This document shows, in pieces, positions 1-6,534 of a DNA stretch of 64,000 nt (positions are counted from its first letter, which is position 1; each line of letters opens with the position of its first letter). Source of the DNA: Sphingomonadales bacterium (GTDB lineage: Bacteria; Pseudomonadota; Alphaproteobacteria; Sphingomonadales; Sphingomonadaceae); contig JADKCA010000003.1 in the NCBI GenBank assembly GCA_016714795.1, forward strand, positions 124,001 to 188,000, read 5' to 3'. The notes below the pieces were generated by a model. It searched no databases. It worked only from the letters and a program-made list of their open reading frames with translations, and was not told the DNA's origin. The translations under genes were made by a program, and so were the position numbers.

Positions 1-137
1 GGCCGATGCACGCGGGATCGTCCACCGCGCACATAGCCCGCCAACAAGCCATGTTCTGCTGTCAAAGCCCGGACGATGGCTCCGGCCTCACCGTGCGCAC
101 GGACCGCGCAGATGATGGCCGAAGCCGTGACGTGCAA
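1..137 (-). CDS. recO: DNA repair protein RecO, N-terminal fragment
   Basis: Partial gene cut by the window edge; only about 45 N-terminal codons are present. The minus strand reads LHVTASAIICAVRAHGEAG, followed by AEHGLLAGYVRGGRSR. This is the N-terminal OB-fold of RecO, the RecF-pathway mediator that loads RecA and anneals ssDNA. The only usable start upstream of this block is a TTG at 137-135, four bases after the stop of the upstream NTF2-like gene. A GGA lies a few bases before it. The start is an inference from homologous N-termini; the family call rests on the conserved GLxAGYVRGGRS block. Confidence 0.72.
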   Translation of the reverse strand, partial: MHVTASAIICAVRAHGEAGAIVRALTAEHGLLAGYVRGGRSRVHR

Positions 138-140
138 GGA

Positions 141-551
141 TCAGGCTCCGCCCTTTTGGGTGACGGCACCCATTTGTTCGAGCTGCGCGCCCATCATCTG
201 GTGCATCAGGTTCACAGCCTTCAACGGCCGCACCATCACCTTGAAATTGATGATCTTGCCCTTGTCATTCCAGGTGATCATGTCGATGCCGTCAATGGTA
301 ATGCCGTTGATCTTGTTGTTGAATTCCAGAATTGCGCTGGTCTCGTTGCGCCATTCGCCGACATAGGTGAAGCCTTCGCCGCCCAGAACCTTGCCCGCGC
401 TGCCCAGATATTTGAGCGTGATCGCCTTGCCGCGCTGCGGCGTGAAGACGACCGGCGATTCAAACACCACATCATCATCCAGCATGTCTTCCAGCATTTT
501 GGGATCATGCGACTTGAGATACTCATGCCATTGTTCGATCGGGTGGCTCAT
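141..551 (-). CDS. NTF2-like / SnoaL-fold protein
   Basis: A 136-residue single-domain protein. The start MSHPIEQW was chosen because AGGAG sits six to seven bases upstream; longer in-frame readings lack an RBS. Small size, an N-terminal helix (residues 3-23), a DDDVVFESP turn and alternating beta strands ending in VMVRPLKAVN resemble the nuclear transport factor 2 / SnoaL cone fold. That fold is used both as an enzyme (isomerase, hydrolase) and as a ligand-binding domain, so the reaction cannot be stated. It lies four bases upstream of recO and is probably co-transcribed with it. No signal peptide or membrane segment is visible. Confidence 0.7.
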   Translation of the reverse strand: MSHPIEQWHEYLKSHDPKMLEDMLDDDVVFESPVVFTPQRGKAITLKYLGSAGKVLGGEGFTYVGEWRNETSAILEFNNKINGITIDGIDMITWNDKGKIINFKVMVRPLKAVNLMHQMMGAQLEQMGAVTQKGGA

Positions 552-573
552 TTCACTCTCCTTTTCCGGTTGA

Positions 574-1260
574 TCATTGTCCGCGCCATATGCGCAGGTT
601 GAGTGTCGGCGGCGCACCCCGGTCTTCCGCCGGGCAGGCGCGCCATTCACCCTTGGGGGCAACGCACAGCATCACTTCGTTCAGCCAGCCACCGCGATCC
701 GTGCGCACCGAAATCGCGCTTTCGGGCAAGCCGCGATTGGCCTTGGCAAAAGCCTGCTGAAACTGGCGGACCGTGAGCTTTTTCCGAGACAAGGCATCCA
801 TGTTCGGAAAAGCCAGCTTGCTCCAATAGCTGCGCGCTACAGCGAAATAGCGCGCGGGGTCGCTGGTAGCACAGGTGCCGTGCTTGGCCCATTCATGCTG
901 CATCAACTGCGCAGAGGGCGTCATGCAGAAATTGCGCTTCAGCTCGGCCTCCGGAACCGCTGAAGAGGGCGCACAGAAAGCGGGATCATTGCGCCCCGCC
1001 GCTTCGGGCCACATCCCGTGCAGGATGAAGCCAAACCGACCGTTCGCACCGCTGCACTGCGTCTTGTCACGCGGGTTGCTCAGCCGGTTCCGGCAATATT
1101 GAGGGGACCAGCTGATTGCGAGCATGCTCCCGGTCGACTCCACCATGCCAATGGTGGACGGCGGTGAAAGGCGGACTTCAGCGGAAAGGCGTTCAGGCAC
1201 CTTGCAGTTGAGGGCCTGCGCATGGGCGATTGTGGGTGCAAGCGCCAAGATCAACGCCAT
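574..1260 (-). CDS. secreted ribonuclease T2 family protein
   Basis: RNase T2 enzymes cleave single-stranded RNA through 2',3'-cyclic phosphates. Both catalytic segments are present in the 228-residue product: CAS-I FILHGMWPE (residues 78-86, His81) and CAS-II HEWAKHGTC (122-130, with the Glu and second His). Eight or more cysteines fit a disulfide-bonded exported enzyme. A short hydrophobic leader ending AHAQA suggests export to the periplasm or outside. The ATG at 1260 is used; a GTG six bases upstream is an alternative. No clear Shine-Dalgarno is visible, because a REP-type repeat ends only ten bases upstream. The gene follows nadC on the same strand. Confidence 0.87.
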   Translation of the reverse strand: MALILALAPTIAHAQALNCKVPERLSAEVRLSPPSTIGMVESTGSMLAISWSPQYCRNRLSNPRDKTQCSGANGRFGFILHGMWPEAAGRNDPAFCAPSSAVPEAELKRNFCMTPSAQLMQHEWAKHGTCATSDPARYFAVARSYWSKLAFPNMDALSRKKLTVRQFQQAFAKANRGLPESAISVRTDRGGWLNEVMLCVAPKGEWRACPAEDRGAPPTLNLRIWRGQ

Positions 1261-1270
1261 CCACACCCGC

Positions 1271-1344
1271 GGTGCTGAGCTTTTCGAAGCACCATTCTTC
1301 GTTCGCGCGCTCAAGGCAGGACGGTGCTTCGACAAGCTCAGCAC
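1271..1344. repeat. REP-type inverted repeat (TTCGACAAGCTCAGCAC family)
   Basis: Left arm 1271-1293 and right arm 1323-1344 are reverse complements with one mismatch over 22 bases (GGTGCTTCGA/CAAGCTCAGCAC), separated by about 29 bases. This GTGCTTCGACAAGCTCAGCAC element is a dispersed palindrome I recognise from sphingomonad genomes. It fills the gap between nadC and the RNase T2 gene and could fold as an mRNA hairpin that attenuates or stabilises the transcript. Confidence 0.8.
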
Positions 1345-1357
1345 GGCGGGGAGGCGT

Positions 1358-2206
1358 TCAAACACGCCCGAAATCCAGCCCGATGTCCGCGGCTGGCGCG
1401 CTCTGCGTGAGCCTGCCGACCGAGATATAGGTGACCCCGGTTTCCGCCCGTGCGCGGATCGTCTCCAGCGTCACGCCGCCGCTTGATTCAGTCGGCACGC
1501 GGCCCGCCACCAGCGCGACGGCCTCGCGCAGCATGTCCGGCCCCATATTGTCGAGCAGCAGATGCGTCGCACCCGCTGCCAGCCCCGGCTCGATCTGTTC
1601 GATCCGGTCCACTTCCAAAATGATCTGCGCCACTCCGGCATCGCGCGCGCGCATCACGGCTTCAGCCACGCCGCCTGCCACCGCGACATGATTATCCTTG
1701 ATCATCGCCGCATCCCACAGGCCCATGCGGTGGTTCTGCCCGCCGCCCATGCGCACGGCATATTTCTCCAGCACGCGCAGGCCGGGGATGGTCTTGCGCG
1801 TATCGAGCAGGGTGCAGCCCGTACCCGCAATCGCCTTCACATAGCTCTGCGTCATGGTGGCAATGCCGGAAAGGTGCTGGACCGTGTTGAGCGCGGAGCG
1901 TTCCGCCGTCAGCATCGCCCGCGCCTTGCCCGTCAAGCGCATCAGGTCTGTGCCCTTGCCAACTGTCTCGCCATCTTTCGAGAGCAGCTCAATCTCCACA
2001 TCCGGATCAAGGTGGCGGAAGAAGGCCTCTGCAATCGGAAGCCCCGCCACCACAATCGCATCGCGGCTGTCCATCACGCCAGAAAAGCGCGCCTCTGCCG
2101 GGATGACCGATTCAGACGTCACGTCTCGCCCGCTCGGCCCCAGATCCTCCGCCAGCGTGGCGCGGACAAAGGCTTCCAGATCGAAATGCTCCAAGGAGAA
2201 ACTCAA
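1358..2206 (-). CDS. nadC: nicotinate-nucleotide pyrophosphorylase (carboxylating)
   Basis: Quinolinate phosphoribosyltransferase: quinolinate plus PRPP gives nicotinate mononucleotide, CO2 and PPi in de novo NAD synthesis. The 282-residue length is typical. The diagnostic segment RKTIPGLR is followed by EKYAVRMGGGQNHRMGL and IKDNH, the substrate- and phosphate-binding core. The C-terminal barrel carries SGGVTLETI. The start ATG overlaps the stop of the upstream thioesterase by four bases, so the two are translationally coupled. nadA and nadB are not in the window. Confidence 0.95.
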   Translation of the reverse strand: MSFSLEHFDLEAFVRATLAEDLGPSGRDVTSESVIPAEARFSGVMDSRDAIVVAGLPIAEAFFRHLDPDVEIELLSKDGETVGKGTDLMRLTGKARAMLTAERSALNTVQHLSGIATMTQSYVKAIAGTGCTLLDTRKTIPGLRVLEKYAVRMGGGQNHRMGLWDAAMIKDNHVAVAGGVAEAVMRARDAGVAQIILEVDRIEQIEPGLAAGATHLLLDNMGPDMLREAVALVAGRVPTESSGGVTLETIRARAETGVTYISVGRLTQSAPAADIGLDFGRV

Positions 2207-2661
2207 CTGACTTCTCCAGAGAAGACTGGTGTGTCTCGCAGGTCAAAGGTCCGGAACTGGGCCTTCACCGCTTCCGGCAGCGGCAATGGGCGGTGTTCGG
2301 CCAGATCGACCAGAACCTGCACTTCGCGGATCACGGAGCGCAAATCCTCTGCCCCGTCATCACGGGCACCGTGGATTTCGGTGATGACGGTCAGGCTGGT
2401 GTTGCCGATCTTTTCGGTGCGGGTCCACATGTCCAGCACTTCATCGGGCTTGATCGGCTTCTTGAAGTCCACCGTCGCGTTGGCGACGTGAAACTCCATG
2501 GCCCCCTCGCCCATGTAGCGAAAGCCGACCGCCCGCCAATATTCGGTAATGGCAATGTCGCCATAATCCAGATAGCGCGCGTTATAGACAACGCCCTGCA
2601 TGTCGCATTCGCCATAACGAACGCGCAGACGGTGACGGTGGCGGAAGTCTGACAGCGACAT
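2203..2661 (-). CDS. acyl-CoA thioesterase, 4HBT hotdog family
   Basis: A 152-residue single hotdog domain. The N-terminal block VRYGECDMQGVVYNARYLDY is the 4-hydroxybenzoyl-CoA thioesterase signature, with Asp in the catalytic position ahead of the GVVYN turn and the hot-dog helix beginning at YLDYGDIA. Such enzymes hydrolyse acyl-CoA thioesters; the acyl group cannot be predicted. The stop overlaps the nadC start (ATGA type), and the gene follows an L7/L12-like gene by nine bases, so it is part of an aminotransferase to nadC operon. Confidence 0.87.
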   Translation of the reverse strand: MSLSDFRHRHRLRVRYGECDMQGVVYNARYLDYGDIAITEYWRAVGFRYMGEGAMEFHVANATVDFKKPIKPDEVLDMWTRTEKIGNTSLTVITEIHGARDDGAEDLRSVIREVQVLVDLAEHRPLPLPEAVKAQFRTFDLRDTPVFSGEVS

Positions 2662-2670
2662 GCAATCCCC

Positions 2671-2946
2671 TTACAAAGTCTCGACGAAATCCTTGGCCTC
2701 TTTAAGACCGAGACCTGTGCTTTCGCGGACAAGCTTGATCGCGTCAATCTTGCGGTTGGCCGCGATGAGGGATTGCACCTGCTGCATCACGTCCGCCGTG
2801 AGCGCGGACGGGGGGCTGTTCGGCGCAGACGGCGGGCGCATCAGCGACTCCCGCCCGTCCGGCGCACTGGAGCGCCCCGCCGCAAAGGCAATGCCACCGA
2901 TGACCAGCACCCCCACCAGAATGAGGAGCAAGGTCATCGCAGACAT
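2671..2946 (-). CDS. membrane-anchored L7/L12 C-terminal-domain-like protein
   Basis: A 91-residue protein with a single N-terminal membrane segment (about residues 5-24), a Pro/Ser-rich linker (25-50) and a C-terminal domain whose last 25 residues read AIKLVRESTGLGLKEAKDFV. This matches the ribosomal protein L7/L12 C-terminal fold (KxVRExTGLGLKEAK). It is far too short to be RplL and lacks the dimerisation domain, so it is not the ribosomal stalk protein. Its function is unknown. The start overlaps the stop of the aminotransferase gene (TAATG). Confidence 0.78.
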   Translation of the reverse strand: MSAMTLLLILVGVLVIGGIAFAAGRSSAPDGRESLMRPPSAPNSPPSALTADVMQQVQSLIAANRKIDAIKLVRESTGLGLKEAKDFVETL

Positions 2947-4154
2947 TATCCCGCCGCCTGGCTCGGCGTGTTCACGCCCATGCTTTGCAGATATTTCTTC
3001 ACATTGCGCGCGGCCTGACGGAGGCGGTGTTCGTTCTCCACCATGGCGATGCGGACATAGCCCTCACCCTCTTCGCCATAGCCCACGCCTGCCGCCACTG
3101 CGACGCCGGCATGGGTGAGCAACTGCTTGGAAAATTCCAGACTGCCCAGATGCGCCAGCGCGGGCGGCAGCGGTGCCCATGCAAACATGGAGGCGCGCGG
3201 CGGCGGAATATCCCACCCGGCGCGGCCAAAGCTTTCCACCAAAATGTCGCGGCGCTTGTGATAAAGCTCGCGGTTCTGCTGGACGATGTCCTGCGGGCCA
3301 TTGAGCGCGGCCACGGCAGCGGCCTGAATCGGCGTGAACGCGCCATAATCGAGATAGCTCTTCACCCGAGTCAGCGCGCTGATCAGCGTCTTGTTGCCCA
3401 CCGCAAAGCCGATGCGCCAGCCCGCCATCGAATAGGTTTTGGAGACCGAAGTGAACTCCACCGCCACATCCTTCGCGCCCGGCACCTGCATGATCGAGGG
3501 CGTGGGGCAGCCGTCAAAATACAGCTCCGAATAGGCGAGATCGGAGAGCACCCAGATATTATGCTCCTTGGCGAACTTCACCACGCGCTCATAAAAGGCC
3601 AGATCCACCACTTCCGCCGTGGGGTTGGACGGATAATTGACGATCAGCACCGAAGGCTTGGGCACGGTGAACTTCACCGCGCGTTCGAGCGATTCGAAAT
3701 AATGCTCGTCCGGCGTCGTCGGCACGCTGCGGATCGTGGCCCCGGCAATGATGAAGCCGAAGGTGTGGATGGGGTAGCTCGGGTTCGGCGCGAGCACCAC
3801 ATCACCCGGCGCGGTGATGGCCTGCGCCAGATTGGCCAGCCCTTCCTTCGATCCGAGCGTGACCACGACTTCGCTCTCCGGATCGACATCCACGCCGAAG
3901 CGGCGGCCATAATAATTGGCCTGCGCGCGCCGCAGCCCCGGAATGCCCTTGGACGCGGAATAGCCATGCGCCTTGGGATCGCGTGCCACTTCGCACAATT
4001 TGTCGATCACATGCGGCGGCGGCGGCAGATCGGGATTGCCCATGCCGAGATCAATAATGTCCTCCCCCGCCTGACGCGCGGCCGCCCGCATCGCATTGAC
4101 TTCAGCGATGACATAGGGGGGCAGGCGTTTGATGCGGTAGAATTCTTCGGACAT
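2946..4154 (-). CDS. alaC: PLP-dependent aminotransferase, AlaC-type
   Basis: A class I/II fold-type I aminotransferase of 402 residues, closest by recall to AlaC, the glutamate-pyruvate transaminase that makes alanine. Visible features are the substrate loop GMGNPDLPPPPHV (about residues 37-50), NYPSNPTAE (173-181), the Asp that pairs with pyridine N in SDLAYSE, the Schiff-base lysine in SVSKTYSMAGWRIGF (about Lys239), and the C-terminal RIAMVEN arginine. It leads a minus-strand operon with the L7/L12-like, thioesterase, nadC and RNase T2 genes. The exact donor and acceptor are inferred from the family. Confidence 0.86.
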   Translation of the reverse strand: MSEEFYRIKRLPPYVIAEVNAMRAAARQAGEDIIDLGMGNPDLPPPPHVIDKLCEVARDPKAHGYSASKGIPGLRRAQANYYGRRFGVDVDPESEVVVTLGSKEGLANLAQAITAPGDVVLAPNPSYPIHTFGFIIAGATIRSVPTTPDEHYFESLERAVKFTVPKPSVLIVNYPSNPTAEVVDLAFYERVVKFAKEHNIWVLSDLAYSELYFDGCPTPSIMQVPGAKDVAVEFTSVSKTYSMAGWRIGFAVGNKTLISALTRVKSYLDYGAFTPIQAAAVAALNGPQDIVQQNRELYHKRRDILVESFGRAGWDIPPPRASMFAWAPLPPALAHLGSLEFSKQLLTHAGVAVAAGVGYGEEGEGYVRIAMVENEHRLRQAARNVKKYLQSMGVNTPSQAAG

Positions 4155-4466
4155 TGTCTTTCCCTAAGGGCTCCCGTTTCATGGTTGGAGGATTGAGGAG
4201 GCTTCCATGCGCGAAAATGGCGCGGATTGCTAGGGGGGAGCGGGGCAAGGCACTCTACCCCGCGAAATTCCGGGCATTTCATCTGCAGGCCGCGCCCAAA
4301 GGTCACTAAAGTTCACTGACGTTTCGTTTATTTTTTCGGCACGATTTTTCCAGCCAAAGCCCCTCCGGCAAGGGGAGAGAAGCATGCGAAAGACGTTGGG
4401 CTCATTCATGAGTGATATGATAGAACATTTTAAGAACATTTGCAAGATGATTTTGCGGACCCCTTT

Positions 4467-4515
4467 GGTGCTTTGGGTGAACCAAGGGGAGAATTTCTGG
4501 CTCACCCAAAGCACC
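4467..4515. repeat. 14-bp perfect inverted repeat
   Basis: GGTGCTTTGGGTGA at 4467-4480 is exactly complementary to TCACCCAAAGCACC at 4502-4515, with a 21-base spacer. It is flanked by a C3T3 block on the left and an A6 run on the right, so on the minus strand the hairpin is followed by few Us and is not a canonical terminator for either neighbour. Confidence 0.65.
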
Positions 4516-4555
4516 AAAAAAGGGTTGGATCTGAGTCTGTCTTTCAGCACCCTGG

Positions 4556-4689
4556 TTCACGCAGAGACGCAGAGGAAATGGAGGACGCAGAGGATCTCTT
4601 TGCGCCTTCGCGTCTTCGCGCGAACCCTGTTTCAATGGTTGAGCCATGCTCTGCTGCCTCAGGATTTCTCGCGCGAAGACGCGTAGGGC
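4556..4689. repeat. REP-like element (CGCAGAGACGCAGAG / CGCGAAGACGCG)
   Basis: TTCACGCAGAGACGCAGAGG at 4556-4575 is an imperfect inverted partner of the GCGCCTTCGCGTCTTCGCGCGAA block at 4602-4624, and GCGCGAAGACGCG recurs near 4671-4683. Such GAAGACGCGAAG strings are common dispersed repeats in high-GC alphaproteobacterial intergenic DNA. Confidence 0.55.
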
Positions 4690-4719
4690 ATCGGATCTCG
4701 CGGCCCGACATCGCCCAAC

Positions 4720-4749
4720 TTGACACCCTTCCCCGCGAACGGCCATAAA
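4720..4749 (+). promoter_or_regulatory. candidate sigma70-type promoter
   Basis: TTGACA at 4720-4725 is a perfect -35 hexamer, followed after 18 bases by CATAAA at 4744-4749 as a -10. A start of transcription about seven bases downstream would fall on or next to the ATG at 4756, so the message would have almost no leader. This is inferred from spacing only. Confidence 0.4.
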
Positions 4750-4755
4750 TCGGCG

Positions 4756-5304
4756 ATGTCGATGATGATTGCGCTCCTGCTGGCCGCGGCCAGTCCGTCC
4801 TTGCCAAGCGGGGACTTCATGACGCCGCTGCCCCGCAAGATGGACAAGGCCATGGCGTTGGCGTTCGAAGCATTCGGGCGTGATCGGGTCGAGCAGACGC
4901 TTCCGGTCATTGATGACTGGACGAAGGACCAGCTGAGCACCGCCCTCAAGGAGGCGCTGACGGATACGACGTCCATCGTCTATCAGCGCGGCCATGGCGT
5001 CTATGTGGAATATACCGCTGCCGATGGCGCAGTGCTGATGTGGTATCCCTATAACGGGAACGTCGTAAGAGGCCGGTGGGGCATCCAGGCCGATGCCAGC
5101 GGCACCCCCCGCGCCTGCTTCCACTATTCCAATGCAGTCAACCCCGTGACCGGCGTGTTCGAACCGACCGAGTGCGTGTCACCCGTGCAGACTCTCAGCC
5201 GCAATGTGGTTCTATCCGAGCGCAAGGGGGATGTGTTCAACCTGTCTTCCGGAAAACTGCCTTATCCGAAATCCCCCAAAGAAGTGCCAGAGTGGCCGCA
5301 CTGA
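4756..5304 (+). CDS. exported protein of unknown function
   Basis: A product of about 182 residues starting MSMMIALLLAAASPSLPSG, a short hydrophobic leader that reads as a signal peptide. The rest is soluble and mixed charge, with YVEYTAADGAVLMWYPYNG near the centre and two cysteines (ACFHY, ECVSP) that could pair. No family is recognised. GC content and codon use match the surrounding core genes, unlike the AT-rich genes to its right. The start is uncertain: ATGs at 4756, 4762 and 4765 are all possible and none has a strong RBS. Transcription is convergent with the metzincin operon. Confidence 0.6.
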   Translation: MSMMIALLLAAASPSLPSGDFMTPLPRKMDKAMALAFEAFGRDRVEQTLPVIDDWTKDQLSTALKEALTDTTSIVYQRGHGVYVEYTAADGAVLMWYPYNGNVVRGRWGIQADASGTPRACFHYSNAVNPVTGVFEPTECVSPVQTLSRNVVLSERKGDVFNLSSGKLPYPKSPKEVPEWPH

Positions 5305-5458
5305 ATGATGTGCCACGCCGATAAGAGTTGACGCGCGAACCCCGCACTAAACGGCTTGGGCCTTGGGTTACGGGGAAAATGCGCGCGCCCACAAACCGGC
5401 AAACATTTAGGGGTTTTCGTACCTGTCACGGCAATTCAATACCTATTGAACAACGGCA

Positions 5459-5950
5459 TCAATCATCCATCATCAGGCAAAAGACCAAACCAAGTAGAAA
5501 AAATCCAACTATCTGCCCATAGTACTGTATTTCAATCGCAATTAAAAGACGCGGGGAACTAAGACCAAAACTTCCGCTGGCAACCAACTCCAGAACAGCA
5601 ATTGACGAAAGGTAAAGAGCATAATATGTTACAGCGCCGCAGAGGAAAACGCACAAAATTATGATTTCAAATGCCCTATTCCAATGAGAAGACCACTCTT
5701 TACCCTTTATCGAAAATGCCGCGGCACCAGCACAAAGTGTTGTATTAAGCGCCGAAACAAGTGTAGAAATTGACTTTACTGCATCCAACATCGCTCCTGC
5801 GGGATCCTTCAATTCGGCCAATGAGCCCAATACGTCAGGATCGGGTAAAAATAGGGACATCGCATATAGTGTTGCTGCAAGGCCGACATAAATCGCCCAA
5901 TTGGGAATCCGAAAAATCCATAATTTGGGGTTTCGCCAATTACATCCCAT
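5459..5950 (-). CDS. four-helix membrane protein of unknown function (metzincin operon)
   Basis: A 163-residue protein starting MGCNWRNPKLW. Hydrophobic stretches near residues 16-36, 68-82 (short), 92-114 and 138-160 suggest three or four membrane segments, with a soluble loop (about 37-67) between the first two. No family is recognised. The ATG overlaps the stop of the upstream exported-protein gene by one base (TGATG), so it is the third translationally coupled gene behind the metalloprotease. The DNA is visibly richer in A and T than the flanking core genes, which suggests acquisition by transfer. Confidence 0.66.
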   Translation of the reverse strand: MGCNWRNPKLWIFRIPNWAIYVGLAATLYAMSLFLPDPDVLGSLAELKDPAGAMLDAVKSISTLVSALNTTLCAGAAAFSIKGKEWSSHWNRAFEIIILCVFLCGAVTYYALYLSSIAVLELVASGSFGLSSPRLLIAIEIQYYGQIVGFFLLGLVFCLMMDD

Positions 5951-6534
5951 CAACAAACAACCTTCACAGGTGCCGACACACGGACCATAATCAGCCCTCT
6001 ACAGATTCTTCTCGCGCCATCAAGGCCGACAAATAAAGTCCGCCCGGGCAATAGAATAAATCTCGACCAAGGCGGGTAGTCTTTGCCACGCAACTGTACT
6101 CGCGCCACTACGTGGCGATATTCCACATGAATTAGCCCGCGCGCGCGCGGGACCGGGCGGGAAAAGCCCGAAGCGCCAAGATGAGATCGCAAAGTAGCGC
6201 CCAGAGTACGAAAAACACGGTCAGGATTGGCGTAGCTATCAAGATATTCGTCAATCACAGCGGAGCGGACGCGATTAATATCCGAATCAGAAGTTCGCAA
6301 GCTGTCTTGTCTAGATAAATCGGCGCTCAGAATTTTTGAGGATTCCATACAGTATTCATTTACAATCTCCGTCTTAAAATCTGCCTGAACAACGGTTCTA
6401 TGCTTTAGAGTCCACGCATCGATATCAGCGCTGGGGTCAAGCACTTCGCCAGCTGGGCAACTTGCATGCTGCGCGGCAACCGGCATCGCCCCTGCACAGG
6501 TCAAGCCAAGCCAAACTAGCCAAATTCGTTTCAT
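5950..6534 (-). CDS. small exported protein of unknown function (metzincin operon)
   Basis: A 194-residue product with a good signal peptide, MKRIWLVWLGLTCAGAMPVAAQ. That start was chosen because its ATG overlaps the upstream protease stop (ATGA). The mature part contains Cys pairs (HASCPAG, EYCMES), a stretch rich in Asp/Ser/Arg (residues 75-110), and a beta-rich C-terminus with RGLIHVEYRHVVARVQL and VRVSAPVKVVC. No family is recognised. Position between a secreted protease and a membrane protein suggests it acts with them, for example as inhibitor, chaperone or substrate. That role is inference from context only. Confidence 0.68.
   Translation of the reverse strand: MKRIWLVWLGLTCAGAMPVAAQHASCPAGEVLDPSADIDAWTLKHRTVVQADFKTEIVNEYCMESSKILSADLSRQDSLRTSDSDINRVRSAVIDEYLDSYANPDRVFRTLGATLRSHLGASGFSRPVPRARGLIHVEYRHVVARVQLRGKDYPPWSRFILLPGRTLFVGLDGARRICRGLIMVRVSAPVKVVC

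Larger units (their letters stand above)
4155..4719. other. intergenic region carrying repeats, no convincing gene
   Basis: About 565 bases between alaC and the next plus-strand gene. Open frames exist on both strands but none has an RBS or family resemblance, and they cross recognisable repeats. The alaC promoter should lie at the left end. The right half holds a perfect 14-bp inverted repeat and REP-like sequence, listed separately. A small CCCCT/AGGGG palindrome near 4364-4382 resembles the repeats around serA and hisZ. Confidence 0.6.

Noticed and set aside
2985..4196. A long plus-strand open frame antisense to the aminotransferase gene
   Set aside because: It mirrors a clear PLP aminotransferase on the other strand and has no family features; such shadows are common in GC-rich DNA.
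4402..5124. A minus-strand frame across the alaC-hypothetical gap
   Set aside because: It crosses two inverted repeats, has no RBS and lies antisense to the exported orphan gene.
5328..5562. Two short plus-strand frames between the exported orphan and the AT-rich island
   Set aside because: No RBS, no family resemblance, and they overlap the 3' end of the minus-strand membrane-protein gene.
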